A stretch of DNA of 64,000 nt from Dialister hominis (lineage in GTDB: Bacteria > Bacillota > Negativicutes > Veillonellales > Dialisteraceae): the NCBI RefSeq assembly GCF_007164725.1, contig NZ_AP019697.1, positions 540,001 through 604,000 on the forward strand, read 5' to 3'. Position 1 is the first letter of the stretch. Each line of letters begins with the position of its first letter. The translations under genes were made by a program, and so were the position numbers. The notes under the pieces were generated by a model. The model worked only from the letters and a program-made list of their open reading frames with translations, was not told the origin of the DNA and did no database searches. Of the stretch, positions 34,901 through 44,384 are shown piece by piece.

Positions 34901-36313
34901 ATGGCTGAAGAAAAGAAGAAGAGCCAGGTCGATGACATCAATCGAAGCATCTACGACATCAAGGACAAGGTGGAGTACTCCTACAAGGCTGACAACGGTC
35001 TGACTGAAGAAGTCATCCGTGAAATTTCTGCCAAGAAGGAAGAACCGGAATGGATGCTTGAAAAGCGCCTGCAGGCTCTTGAAATATACAATCATATGGA
35101 CTTCCCGGAATGGGCTCCGGATATCTCCGAGCTCGATATGGATCATATCGACACCTACATCCGCCCGAAGACGGATATGAAGGCGAAATGGGAAGACCTG
35201 CCGCAGAATATCAGGGACACATTCGATCGTCTCGGCATTCCTGAAGCAGAAAAGAAATCTCTTGCCGGCGTCGGAGCGCAGTATGACTCTGAAGTCGTTT
35301 ATCATAATATCCAGAAGGAACTGGAAGAACAGGGCGTCATTTACGTTGACTTCGAAACCGCTGTCAAGGAATACCCTGATCTGATCAAACCGTATTTCGG
35401 AAAGCTCATCACTCCGAATTACCATAAATTTGCTGCACTGCACTATGCTGTGTGGTCCGGCGGCTCTTTCGTTTACGTTCCAAAGGGCGTTCACGTACGC
35501 ATGCCGCTGCAGAGTTATTTCCGCCTCAATGCGCCTGGTGCGGGACAGTTCGAACATACTCTGATCATCATTGAAGAAGGCGCTGACTGCCATTTCATCG
35601 AAGGCTGCTCGGCTCCAAGATACAACGTGGCAAACCTTCATGCCGGAGCCGTCGAGCTCTACGTCAAGAAGGGGGCAACGCTGCGCTACAGCACGATTGA
35701 AAACTGGTCGAAGAACATGTACAACCTGAATACCAAGAAGTCCATCATTGAAGAAGACGGACACATGATCTGGGTATCCGGTTCCTTCGGCTCCCATACA
35801 TCCTGCCTCTATCCGGATACCATCCTCAAGGGCGATCATTCCACCTGTGATTTCACAGGCATCACGTTTGCCGGCAAGGGTCAGTTCCTCGATACTGGTT
35901 CCAAGGTGGAAGCACTTGGAAAAGGCACTTCCATCAATATCAACTCCAAATCCATTTCCAAAGCAGGCGGCACTGCAATTTACCGCGGCGTCGTTTACAT
36001 CGGACCGGAAGCAAAGGGAACAAAGGGCACTATCAGCTGTGAATCCCTGATGCTGGATAATGAATCCAGATCCGACACGATCCCGGACATCATCATTGAA
36101 AATGATGACATCGATCTTGGCCATGAAGCTAAGATCGGCCGTATCCCGGATGATGATATTTACTACCTCATGAGCCGCGGCCTTTCTGAAGAAGACGCGA
36201 AAGCCATGCTCGTCCGCGGATTTGCCGAACCGATTTCAAAGGAACTTCCTTTGGAATATGCTGTAGAAATGAACCGCCTCATCGATCTTGAATTCGAAGG
36301 CGCTATAGGATAA
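34901..36313 (+). CDS. sufB: Fe-S cluster assembly scaffold SufB
   Basis: A 470-residue scaffold subunit that receives sulfur and iron. The C-terminal beta-helix core is highly typical (EGCSAPRYNVANLHAGAVEL, ISKAGGTAIYRG, DTIPDIIIENDDIDLGHEAK). Conserved cysteines are in CSAPRY and SCESLMLDN. The ATG at 34901 is preferred over the GTG at 34895 because GAGGTG lies five bases before it. It is followed 10 bp later by sufD. Confidence 0.97.
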   Translation: MAEEKKKSQVDDINRSIYDIKDKVEYSYKADNGLTEEVIREISAKKEEPEWMLEKRLQALEIYNHMDFPEWAPDISELDMDHIDTYIRPKTDMKAKWEDLPQNIRDTFDRLGIPEAEKKSLAGVGAQYDSEVVYHNIQKELEEQGVIYVDFETAVKEYPDLIKPYFGKLITPNYHKFAALHYAVWSGGSFVYVPKGVHVRMPLQSYFRLNAPGAGQFEHTLIIIEEGADCHFIEGCSAPRYNVANLHAGAVELYVKKGATLRYSTIENWSKNMYNLNTKKSIIEEDGHMIWVSGSFGSHTSCLYPDTILKGDHSTCDFTGITFAGKGQFLDTGSKVEALGKGTSININSKSISKAGGTAIYRGVVYIGPEAKGTKGTISCESLMLDNESRSDTIPDIIIENDDIDLGHEAKIGRIPDDDIYYLMSRGLSEEDAKAMLVRGFAEPISKELPLEYAVEMNRLIDLEFEGAIG

Positions 36314-36323
36314 GGAGGACCAT

Positions 36324-37370
36324 ATGGAAGAAATCAGAGTCAACCGACTGTCGCTTCTTACGTACCGGTACCTTCATACCAACGATACCCCGATGCAGTT
36401 CGAGGCGCCCGAGAAATCAGGCGAACCGGTCTTCTCCGATATAATATATGTCAAAGAAGGGGGAGAGCTTCCGGAAGACTTCAACGGGGCATCCAAAGAA
36501 ACCGTAAAAGCGGCCGCAGACGGCAGACGTTACACCATCACCGTTCCGGCTCATGCTGAAACATCACTCACGATTACGCTCAAGGCAGATGAAGCTCATC
36601 CTGACTTTGCAGGCCAGTTCGTATTCTATCTCGGCGAGGAAGCCAAGCTTTCCCTCGTATGGAGAATCGAAGGCGAAGCACCGTCCGATACCTGCCTCAT
36701 TGCTGCGTATTATGATCTGAAGGAAGGCGCAAACCTCAGCGTTTCCTGTATGGAAAAAGGCCTGACGCATGCGACTATCTATGACCAGAGACATACACAC
36801 CTTGCCAGAAAGGCAAAGGCCGTATTCCTGGCTGCCGAACTTGGCGGACAGAATGTCATCGTCCACAGCTACGGCAAACTGGAGGGCGACAAGTCCACGA
36901 TGCAGGAAAAGGCTGTTTATGCAGCAAGAGGCGACCAGCACCTCGACTTCTTCTGCCACATCGACCATATCGGCAAAAAGACGAATGCCGAGATCGATAT
37001 CAAGGGCGCACTGGCCGATACAGCCAAGAAGATTTTCAGAGGCACATTGAATTTCAAGAAGGGATGCAGCGGATCTGTCGGCGATGAAGGCGACTATGCC
37101 ATCCAGCTCGATCCCCATACCAAGAATATTTCCCTGCCGCTTCTGCTCTGCACCGAAGACGACGTTGTGGGGAATCACGCATCCAGCGCAGGACAGCTCG
37201 ATGCCAATACGATTTACTTCCTCATGACACGCGGCTTCTCGCTTGAAGAGGCAAGAAGAATCGTTGTGGAAGCGCTGATCCGTCCGATCATCGACAGCAT
37301 GGACAGCTCGCTGCATGATGAAGTGATTGAAGAAGTCAGAAGGAAACTGGATTCCAAGGAGATAAAATGA
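36324..37370 (+). CDS. sufD: Fe-S cluster assembly protein SufD
   Basis: A 348-residue SufB paralogue that completes the SufBC2D complex and helps iron entry. The beta-helix core and the family ending NTIYFLMTRGFSLEEARRI are present, and HASSAGQLD supplies the conserved histidine region. The N-terminal domain is divergent, as usual. GGAGG precedes the ATG. The stop overlaps the sufS start as ATGA. Confidence 0.95.
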   Translation: MEEIRVNRLSLLTYRYLHTNDTPMQFEAPEKSGEPVFSDIIYVKEGGELPEDFNGASKETVKAAADGRRYTITVPAHAETSLTITLKADEAHPDFAGQFVFYLGEEAKLSLVWRIEGEAPSDTCLIAAYYDLKEGANLSVSCMEKGLTHATIYDQRHTHLARKAKAVFLAAELGGQNVIVHSYGKLEGDKSTMQEKAVYAARGDQHLDFFCHIDHIGKKTNAEIDIKGALADTAKKIFRGTLNFKKGCSGSVGDEGDYAIQLDPHTKNISLPLLLCTEDDVVGNHASSAGQLDANTIYFLMTRGFSLEEARRIVVEALIRPIIDSMDSSLHDEVIEEVRRKLDSKEIK

Positions 37371-38599
37371 ACTTAGACTTAATCAGAAAAGATTTCCCGA
37401 TACTGGAAACCCAGGTCAACGGTCATCAGATCGTATACTTTGACAACGGTGCGACCACTCAGAGGCCGCTTCCTGTCGTCAATGCTGTTGTGGACTATGT
37501 CACTCACCAGAATGGCAATCCGCACAGAGGCGCGCATATTTTCGCCATCTCTGCATCAGAAGCTTACGACACTTCCAAAGAGGTCGTCCGTGACTTCATC
37601 CATGCAAGAAGCGAAAAAGAAATCATTTATACCAGAAACACGACAGAATCCCTGAATCTCGTATCCCGCTCCTATGGCGAGACACACCTGAAGAAGGGCG
37701 ACCATATCCTCATCACGATTGCGGAACATCATTCCAACCTCGTCACCTGGCAGAGAGCTGCCGAGAAGACAGGCGCTGTCCTTGACTATATCTACATTGA
37801 CAAGGAAACCGGCCATTTCCCGGAAGAAGAACTCAAGAAGATCAATGATCCGAGAGTGAAGATTCTGGCATTTGCCCAGGTATCCAATGTGCTCGGTGTT
37901 GAATTCGATCCGAAGCCGCTGATAAAGAGAGCGCATGCGCATGGCGCAGTCGTCGTCCTTGACGGCGCGCAGTCCACACCGCACAAGCAGATCGACGTGC
38001 AGGATCTTGACTGTGATTTCTTCGCTTTCTCCGGACACAAGATGTGCTCCATGGGCGGCATCGGCGTTCTCTATGCCAAGGAAGAACTCCTTGATGAAAT
38101 GGAACCGTTCCTCATGGGCGGAGACATGATTGAAACCGTAGAAGAACAGACGACGACCTTTGCAGAACTTCCGGCCAAGTTTGAAGCAGGCACGCAGTAC
38201 GTCGAAGGCGCTGTCGGACTCGTCGCAGCCATCAAGTACATTCAGGCAATCGGATATGATGATATCCGCGCACAGGAAAGAAAGCTCGTCACCAGATGTC
38301 TGGAAGGCATGAAGAAACTGCCGTTCATCCAGATCATAGGACCGAAGAACCCGGAAGAAAAAGAAGGCCTCATCGCTTTCGAAGTCGAAGGTGTTCATCC
38401 GCATGATGTAGCACAGATCATGTCTGCAGAAGGCATCTGCATCCGCACCGGGCATCACTGCGCAGAACCGCTGCATCATTACCTTGGTGTCAATGCATCC
38501 TGCCGCGCAAGCTTCTATTTCTACAACACGGAAGAAGAAGTCGACTACTTCCTCGATAAACTGAAGGACGTGCGTAAAGTCATGGGGTATGATGACTGA
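37367..38599 (+). CDS. sufS: Cysteine desulfurase SufS
   Basis: A 410-residue PLP enzyme (group II desulfurase) that takes sulfur from cysteine as a persulfide. The PLP lysine is in FFAFSGHKMCSMGGIG near residue 226. The catalytic cysteine is in VNASCRASFYFYN near 372, with RTGHHCAEPL before it. Start overlaps sufD by four bases and the stop overlaps sufU by one. SufU downstream is its expected sulfur acceptor. Confidence 0.96.
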   Translation: MNLDLIRKDFPILETQVNGHQIVYFDNGATTQRPLPVVNAVVDYVTHQNGNPHRGAHIFAISASEAYDTSKEVVRDFIHARSEKEIIYTRNTTESLNLVSRSYGETHLKKGDHILITIAEHHSNLVTWQRAAEKTGAVLDYIYIDKETGHFPEEELKKINDPRVKILAFAQVSNVLGVEFDPKPLIKRAHAHGAVVVLDGAQSTPHKQIDVQDLDCDFFAFSGHKMCSMGGIGVLYAKEELLDEMEPFLMGGDMIETVEEQTTTFAELPAKFEAGTQYVEGAVGLVAAIKYIQAIGYDDIRAQERKLVTRCLEGMKKLPFIQIIGPKNPEEKEGLIAFEVEGVHPHDVAQIMSAEGICIRTGHHCAEPLHHYLGVNASCRASFYFYNTEEEVDYFLDKLKDVRKVMGYDD

Positions 38600-39051
38600 T
38601 GGAACTGAAACAGCTGTATACAGATCTGATTCTGGAATACAATAAAGACAAGACAAACAAACGCAAGATCGAAAATCCGACCGTGCATGAACATGGACAT
38701 AATCCAAGCTGCGGCGATGATATCGATATCGAAGTGAAAATCGAAGACGGCGTGATCAAGGATCTCGCCTATACAGGTACAGGCTGCGCCATCAGCCAGG
38801 CTTCCACAGCCATGATGGCAGAACTTCTTCAGGGAAGAACCGTTGAAGAAGGAATCCGCCTCTGCCGCCTTTTCCTCGATATGATCCGCGGCAAGGTGAC
38901 TGATGATGAAAGCCTCGAAGAACTCGAAGCAGCCATCACACTGAAGGATATTTCTAAAATGCCTGTCAGAGTCAAGTGTGCAACCCTCGGGTGGCATACA
39001 CTGGAAATGGCGCTCACACGCATTGAAAAACAGCTCTCCGAGCAGAAATAA
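38599..39051 (+). CDS. sufU: Sulfur-transfer protein SufU
   Basis: A 150-residue zinc-containing SufU protein that accepts sulfur from SufS and passes it to SufBCD in Gram-positive-type Suf systems. The cysteines are in HNPSCGDDI, TGTGCAISQAST and RVKCATLGWHTL, and the insertion between the last two is the SufU hallmark that separates it from IscU. It is the last gene of the operon, directly before a terminator. Confidence 0.95.
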   Translation: MELKQLYTDLILEYNKDKTNKRKIENPTVHEHGHNPSCGDDIDIEVKIEDGVIKDLAYTGTGCAISQASTAMMAELLQGRTVEEGIRLCRLFLDMIRGKVTDDESLEELEAAITLKDISKMPVRVKCATLGWHTLEMALTRIEKQLSEQK

Positions 39052-39056
39052 GCATA

Positions 39057-39094
39057 CTAAAAGCCCGCTCTCCCAAATGGAGGCGGGCTTTTTT
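39057..39094 (+). terminator. suf operon terminator
   Basis: AAGCCCGC pairs with GCGGGCTT around CTCTCCCAAATGGAG (itself partly paired), followed by six T residues. Confidence 0.9.
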
Positions 39095-39159
39095 CACTGC
39101 ATTGCGAGCCGTGACTTTGCGGCGGCAAAGGAGCCTGAATCATGCCGCAGGTGCGCTGA

Positions 39160-39495
39160 TTACAGGAAGCTGTGATTATCAGGAAGCATGAACTCACGGA
39201 TCTTATTGAAAATGCCATTGTAGGCCATGGAAAGAGGGATCAGTGTGAGCATGACAAGCTTAGTCACCAGCATGGCGATCGAAGACGCAATCCCAATACG
39301 GATCGGAAGGAACAGACCAGGCGGCACAAAGAACGCAAGCGCGAAACCGGTCATGACAGCCCATAAGACAAGGATTCGTTTTTCGTGACGGAATCCTGCC
39401 AGAAACAGAAGAGCAAAAATCAGACCAGTAATTCCGGCCAGCGTAGAGTGGCCGAGGAATAAAAGAACGAGACTCAATACGGCGATAAGAGGCAT
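39160..39495 (-). CDS. Small hypothetical membrane protein
   Basis: A 111-residue protein with three or four predicted TM helices (about 2-18, 19-34, 41-59, 66-94) and a short polar C-terminus. I do not recognise the family. AAAGGAG lies nine bases before the ATG, which supports translation. It follows the suf terminator on the opposite strand and has a long leader of about 250 bp. Confidence 0.7.
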   Translation of the reverse strand: MPLIAVLSLVLLFLGHSTLAGITGLIFALLFLAGFRHEKRILVLWAVMTGFALAFFVPPGLFLPIRIGIASSIAMLVTKLVMLTLIPLSMAYNGIFNKIREFMLPDNHSFL

Positions 39496-40064
39496 GGCGA
39501 GCGCTCCTTTCCACGGAAAACAGTTGGGTGTTCTTATTTATTCTTCACAGGAAGGAATCGCCTTCCGAGGCGGCATTGTTCCTCTCCGGCCGCGGACCGG
39601 AAAGGAAACGGGGCAAGGGAAGCGGAAGGGTGTTCTATAGAATACCTCCTTTCATGGAAGATCTATTTCATCCGCTGCAGATGAATCCATCCGTATCAAT
39701 CCATCGAGCGGCTGATTATGATTTAAACACATCTTTCTATACTTTAATTATATCATAACAGGCATGAGATTGTGTTCAATAACTCGATTTAAAGTTAAGA
39801 ATTCAAAGAGAATTTTATTTAAATTTTCATAGAAAATAAATGAACGTCAGTCAATTATTAATGAACCGAAGTCAATTATTAGATAAAAATAATATTTTTT
39901 AGATGATGTGAATAAAATGATATAAAAATAAGTTTAATATTTAAAATAAATAAATTTATGATGAGAACTAATAAGAGGCTGCTGAAATGAAGATGCTTTA
40001 CCTGAGCGAATCATTATATAAAGAAAATCCCCTGCAGGTAAACAGATGCAGGGGTGATCAAATA
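39496..40064. other. Intergenic region: leader, tandem 21-bp repeat, AT-rich DNA
   Basis: No gene is supported. A minus-strand TATAAT near 39748-39754 could start transcription of 39160-39495, giving a GC-rich leader of about 250 bases with possible stems near 39545-39610. A 21-bp direct repeat, ATGAACGTCAGTCAATTATTA with four mismatches in the second copy, lies at 39840-39860 and 39861-39881 in very AT-rich DNA. Confidence 0.5.
40022..40056 (-). terminator. Terminator of the HxlR regulator gene
   Basis: CCCCTGCA pairs with TGCAGGGG around ten bases. On the minus strand it is followed by TTTTCTTT. Confidence 0.8.
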
Positions 40065-40442
40065 TTATATGGCATTTCCGTCGCTGTCGTAATGGAAGCC
40101 CCATTTCATGATTTCATAAAAAATGGGCTGAAGATCGTTTCCTTTTTCCGTGAGAGAGTACTCTACATGGGGCGGGATTTCATTGAATTGTTCCCTTTTG
40201 ATGAGCCCGTCAGATTCCAGCTCGCGGAGAGCCTTCGTAAGGGATGCATTCGTGATTACTTTGAGCATCCGTTTCAAAAGTCCGAATCTTGCCGTATCGT
40301 GGATACAGAGTTCATAAAGGATCTGGGCTTTCCACTTTCCCTGCAGCATCAGGAGGAGCGGCGTGACGGGACAGTGGCCGAGATCGGTCACGATTCCTTT
40401 TTTCACATTGACCAGGTATTCTTCGTATGTCATGTATTCCAT
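40065..40442 (-). CDS. HxlR-family transcriptional regulator
   Basis: A 125-residue winged-helix DNA-binding protein. The HxlR pattern is clear: CPVTPLLLMLQGKWKAQILYEL, then FGLLKRMLKVITNASLTKALRELESDGLI and the wing YSLTEKGNDL. One cysteine precedes the helix, as in redox- or aldehyde-sensing members. It is divergent from the UvrA-like gene across 118 bp, so it may control itself and that gene. Two ATATAGT direct repeats (40501 and 40517) lie in that gap. Confidence 0.92.
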   Translation of the reverse strand: MEYMTYEEYLVNVKKGIVTDLGHCPVTPLLLMLQGKWKAQILYELCIHDTARFGLLKRMLKVITNASLTKALRELESDGLIKREQFNEIPPHVEYSLTEKGNDLQPIFYEIMKWGFHYDSDGNAI

Positions 40443-40560
40443 AGGAATTCTCCTTTACGCGGCAGGCACATGCATTTTCTGTACTTGATTTAAATTTTGG
40501 ATATAGTATATTTTTTATATAGTGAAATGTCAATTGCAGGGAAAATAAAGGATGGGAAAT

Positions 40561-43083
40561 ATGGAGAAACAGTATGAAAAAGCAGCGGATGCGCCATCAA
40601 GCATAGAGGTCAGAGGCGCCCGCGTCCATAACCTTAAAAATATCGACGTGGATATTCCCTTGGGAACGATTACGGGCATTGCAGGGGTTTCCGGTTCGGG
40701 CAAGTCATCTTTGGCGCTCGGCGTCCTCTATGCGGAAGGATCGGGAAGGTACCTGGAGGCGCTTTCCACTTATACGAGGAGACGCATGACGCAGGCAGCA
40801 AGAGCAGATGTGGATGAAGTGCTCTACATTCCGGCTGCTCTTGCGCTTCATCAGAGACCGGCGGTGCCGGGAATTCGCTCTACCTTTGGTACGGGAACGG
40901 AGCTTCTGAACGGGCTCCGCCTCATGTATTCAAGGCTGGCCAGCCACGAATGTCCCAACGGGCATTATGTCCTGCCTTCTTTGAATGTGGCAGCAGGGAA
41001 GGAACTTACCTGTCCCGTCTGCGGCGTTCATTTCCATGCGCCTTCAGCCGAAGAGCTTTCCTTTAACAGCCAGGGTGCCTGCCGCACATGCGGAGGTACG
41101 GGCATGGTGCACATGGTCGACCGCGCGTCTCTCATACCCGATGAAAATCTTTCCATTGACGACGGCGCCGTTGCTCCCTGGAAAACACTGATGTGGTCTC
41201 TTATGACAGACGTCTGCCGCGCAATGGGCGTCAGGACAGATATCCCGTTCAAGGACCTCACGGATGAAGAAAAGGAAATCGTCTATGATGGGCCGGCTGT
41301 CAAAAAGCATATCTTCTACAGGCCGAAGAACGGTTCCAATGAAGCAGGCGAACTCGACTTCACGTATTACAGCGCCGTCCATACCGTGGAAAATGCGCTG
41401 GCCAAAGTCAAGGATGACAAGGGCATGAAGCGCGTCAGCCGTTTCCTGAAAGAGGAAACATGTCCTGACTGCCAAGGGAGCCGGTTTTCAGAGACTGCCA
41501 GAAAGCCGCATCTTCGCGGGATTTCAATCGATGAAGCATGCCGCATGACCCTTGGTGAAATCACAGAATGGGTGAAGGGCGTTCCGGAGTCTCTTCCGGA
41601 AGAAATGCGTCCGATGGCTGAAAGCATCTGCGGATCATTTCTGAGGACAGCAAAAGGGCTGATGGATCTTGGCCTGTCCTATCTTTCGCTGGACAGGGCA
41701 GGAAGCACGCTCTCTACCGGCGAAAGGCAGAGAATGCAGCTGGCAAGAGCGGTCCGGAACAGGACGACCGGCGTCCTTTATGTCCTGGATGAACCGTCGA
41801 TAGGACTTCATCCTTCGAATATCGAGGGGCTTTGCGGCGTCATGAAAGATCTCGTCAGCGACGGGAACTCCGTCGTCCTTGTCGATCATGACACGCAGAT
41901 CCTGAAAGAAGCATCCTGGATTGTTGAAATGGGGCCTGATGCGGGAAGTGATGGAGGAAATGTCATTGCAGAGGGGACTGTCGAAGAAATCGGCAAAAAT
42001 CCAAAGTCGAAAATAGGCCGTTTCCTTTCCGGAAATTATCCGCGCCGCGTATTTCCTGTTATTCCCAAGGAAGAAATCTTCAGCGAAGGATGCATCCGGA
42101 TGAAAACGGGGCCGATCCATACAGTAAAGCCGCTTGACGCAGAAATCCCTAAGGGAAGGCTCACGGTCGTGACAGGTGTATCCGGCTCTGGAAAGACGAC
42201 CATGGTGCTTGAAAGTCTTATCCCGGGACTTTTGGCAGCGCTTGCAGGCGAAAAACTCCTCGGCCATGTGCCTTCTATCGATCCTTCCGGCATAAAGAAT
42301 GTCAAACTTATCGATTCTACGCCGATTGGCATCAATGTACGATCGACGGTTGCGACTTATGCGAATGTCCATGATGAGCTGAGAAAAATCTACGCCAGGA
42401 GCGAAGGTGCCAGGGAAAAGGGATTCAAAGCAGGAGATTTCTCTTACAATACGGGAAAACTCAGATGTCCAGTCTGTGACGGGACAGGCGTCATCAGCCT
42501 GGATGTACAGTTCCTGCCGGATGTGGAGATTCCCTGCCCGTCCTGCCATGGCTCGCGCTATGGGAAGGACGCAGAAGGCATCCGTCTTGTGAATAAAAAG
42601 GGAGAAGCAAGATCCCTTCCTGAACTGATGGACATGGATGTGAATCATGCGCTCGGATTCTGCCAGGACATGAAACTCGTCAAAAGAAGACTCGAGGTTT
42701 TGAGGGAACTGGGCCTCGGGTACCTGACACTGGGAGAAGAAACGCCGGGACTTTCCGGTGGGGAAGCGCAGAGGCTCAAGCTGGCAAGCGAAATGGGGCG
42801 CGCCCAGGAAGATACGATTTTCATTTTTGATGAACCGACCATCGGCCTCCATCCGCTCGATGTAAGGACACTCCTTTCTGTATTCCGCGCACTTGTCGAC
42901 CACGGCGCGACGCTCATTGTCATCGAGCATGATCTTGACGTCATACGGAATGCCGATTACATCATCGACATGGGCCCGGGCGGCGGAGAAGAGGGCGGAC
43001 GCATCATTGCCTGCGGTTCGCCGGAAGAAATTGCAGATTCCCCCAAGAGCATCACAGGGAAATACCTTCGCCCGCTGAAATAA
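40561..43083 (+). CDS. UvrA-like excinuclease ATPase (UvrA2/drug-resistance type)
   Basis: An 840-residue double ABC ATPase of the UvrA family. Both Walker A motifs (GVSGSGKSSLALG near residue 45, GVSGSGKTTMVLE near 545) and both signatures (LSTGERQRMQLA, LSGGEAQRLKLA) are present. Zinc CxxC pairs are at CPVC, CRTCGG, CPDC, CPVC and CPSC. It is about 100 residues shorter than housekeeping UvrA, which suggests the paralogue group that lacks part of the UvrB/DNA-binding insertions. The ATG at 40561 has AAAGG nine bases before; 40552 is too close. Likely target is DNA damage or DNA-bound drugs. Confidence 0.88.
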   Translation: MEKQYEKAADAPSSIEVRGARVHNLKNIDVDIPLGTITGIAGVSGSGKSSLALGVLYAEGSGRYLEALSTYTRRRMTQAARADVDEVLYIPAALALHQRPAVPGIRSTFGTGTELLNGLRLMYSRLASHECPNGHYVLPSLNVAAGKELTCPVCGVHFHAPSAEELSFNSQGACRTCGGTGMVHMVDRASLIPDENLSIDDGAVAPWKTLMWSLMTDVCRAMGVRTDIPFKDLTDEEKEIVYDGPAVKKHIFYRPKNGSNEAGELDFTYYSAVHTVENALAKVKDDKGMKRVSRFLKEETCPDCQGSRFSETARKPHLRGISIDEACRMTLGEITEWVKGVPESLPEEMRPMAESICGSFLRTAKGLMDLGLSYLSLDRAGSTLSTGERQRMQLARAVRNRTTGVLYVLDEPSIGLHPSNIEGLCGVMKDLVSDGNSVVLVDHDTQILKEASWIVEMGPDAGSDGGNVIAEGTVEEIGKNPKSKIGRFLSGNYPRRVFPVIPKEEIFSEGCIRMKTGPIHTVKPLDAEIPKGRLTVVTGVSGSGKTTMVLESLIPGLLAALAGEKLLGHVPSIDPSGIKNVKLIDSTPIGINVRSTVATYANVHDELRKIYARSEGAREKGFKAGDFSYNTGKLRCPVCDGTGVISLDVQFLPDVEIPCPSCHGSRYGKDAEGIRLVNKKGEARSLPELMDMDVNHALGFCQDMKLVKRRLEVLRELGLGYLTLGEETPGLSGGEAQRLKLASEMGRAQEDTIFIFDEPTIGLHPLDVRTLLSVFRALVDHGATLIVIEHDLDVIRNADYIIDMGPGGGEEGGRIIACGSPEEIADSPKSITGKYLRPLK

Positions 43084-43090
43084 ATGCACG

Positions 43091-43134
43091 AAAAAAGGAG
43101 CCGCAGAATGACTGCCCATTCTGCGGCTCGCTTT
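43091..43134. terminator. Bidirectional terminator
   Basis: GAGCCGCAGAATG pairs perfectly with CATTCTGCGGCTC around ACTGCC, between convergent genes. Confidence 0.92.
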
Positions 43135-43145
43135 ATATTCATTAT

Positions 43146-43691
43146 TTAAAGTCCTGATTTTGAAAACTGCCTTTCGCGGATGCGCTTTTCTTTCCAGACT
43201 TCCATGCTGATGTCCATGGATGCGATTTTCAGTGTCAGCTTCGATAAGCCGTCAGCATTTTCCTCGCTGATGATTTCGGCGGTCACGTCATCATTGACCC
43301 AGAAAGGGTGGTGCTTTTCAGACAGACCGGGACTGACGCCAAGGCCCTTTGTCAAAGCGTGGATGAGGTAGTCTCTGGCGGGGCGGTAAATCATCCAGTG
43401 CTCGGGAATCGTTGTAAAGGAAATGATCCAGAGCTTTTCGTTATGAAAGGTCAGTTCCATATTCCTGTCGATATCAAGGGAAAGGATATGAAGGGGAAAA
43501 GTGCCGTAATAGACAGCTTTTACGATTTCACTGTCTGTCATGCCGTCGTGGATCCATTCTGCTTTTGGCACTGTTTCAATGGAGGAATCCATGCGGTCGA
43601 TGGATTCTTCGAGACGCAGTTTTCCAAAAGAACGTGATGCGTCAGAAGGCAGGTGCAGCAAACGGGAAACATATTGATGCAGACGGTTCAT
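43146..43691 (-). CDS. Hypothetical protein
   Basis: A 181-residue soluble-looking protein that I do not recognise. It has no signal peptide or TM segment. The sequence alternates predicted strands and helices, with LWIISFTTIPEHWMIYRPARDYLIHALTKG as its most distinctive stretch, split here only by family-neutral residues. Its start has AAGGAG about nine bases upstream. It shares a terminator with the UvrA-like gene. Confidence 0.7.
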   Translation of the reverse strand: MNRLHQYVSRLLHLPSDASRSFGKLRLEESIDRMDSSIETVPKAEWIHDGMTDSEIVKAVYYGTFPLHILSLDIDRNMELTFHNEKLWIISFTTIPEHWMIYRPARDYLIHALTKGLGVSPGLSEKHHPFWVNDDVTAEIISEENADGLSKLTLKIASMDISMEVWKEKRIRERQFSKSGL

Positions 43692-43905
43692 AAATCACAC
43701 TCCTTGAAGGAAGGAAAAAGCAGGAACAGATAGAAATTCTATTTTGATTTATATCTAAGTTTATCATTGGGCAGGAAAACCTGCTATCTCACAAAATTTT
43801 TATAACTATCGATAAGATAACAGTAAAACAGATAATCCTGCTTGTCATGCAGCGCCTGATGACAGATAATAGTAAGTAATACAGGACACTGGAGGAGAGC
43901 AGCTC

Positions 43906-44286
43906 ATGAATAATTACCTTGGCGATATTATTTCCATTTTCATATGCCTTTGGTTTATCAAGACATATCTTCTGCATTACAGGATGACAAAAGAAGAAGC
44001 TTTCATTGTCAGGGAGGCGCCGAAGGTCTTCCTCTATCCTTTGACGATCCTTGTCTGCATCATGCTGATTCTCGTACCGCTTTCGGAAAGAGGGCTTGTT
44101 CCCGGCGTTGTGCCTGATTCCATCCTGAAATATACCCTCGTTTCCTTCATGCTCTGGATCACGCTGGTCCTTTATACGAAATGGAACTGGGGCGTGCATG
44201 TGACCGACAGAAAGGTCAGGAGCAGAAACAACATGCAGATGCTGCTTCTCCTGATTCTTCTCTTCCTTCTGGCAACAATTCTGTAA
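43906..44286 (+). CDS. Hypothetical membrane protein
   Basis: A 126-residue protein with four predicted TM helices (about 2-22, 42-63, 75-95, 107-126) separated by short basic loops (HYRMTKEEAF, TDRKVRSRNN). I do not recognise the family. GGAGGAGAG precedes the ATG. The IS1182-type element begins within ten bases of its stop codon, so its original terminator may be displaced. Confidence 0.68.
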   Translation: MNNYLGDIISIFICLWFIKTYLLHYRMTKEEAFIVREAPKVFLYPLTILVCIMLILVPLSERGLVPGVVPDSILKYTLVSFMLWITLVLYTKWNWGVHVTDRKVRSRNNMQMLLLLILLFLLATIL

Positions 44287-44325
44287 ACGAAAAAGGGGAT
44301 GTGACAAAATTCATCCCAACAAAAA

Positions 44326-44369
44326 AGGCTCTGCCCCGGATCATTTGGTCCGGGGCAGAGCCTTTCGTG
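44326..44369 (+). terminator. Strong hairpin upstream of IS1182 transposase
   Basis: AAAGGCTCTGCCCCGGA pairs perfectly with TCCGGGGCAGAGCCTTT around eight bases. It could end transcription from the left and protect the element from read-through; a TATAAT box follows at 44372-44377. Confidence 0.85.
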
Positions 44370-44384
44370 TTATAATTTTTTACA

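Noticed and set aside
39840-39881. Short CRISPR array
   Set aside because: Only two adjacent copies with no spacer between them.
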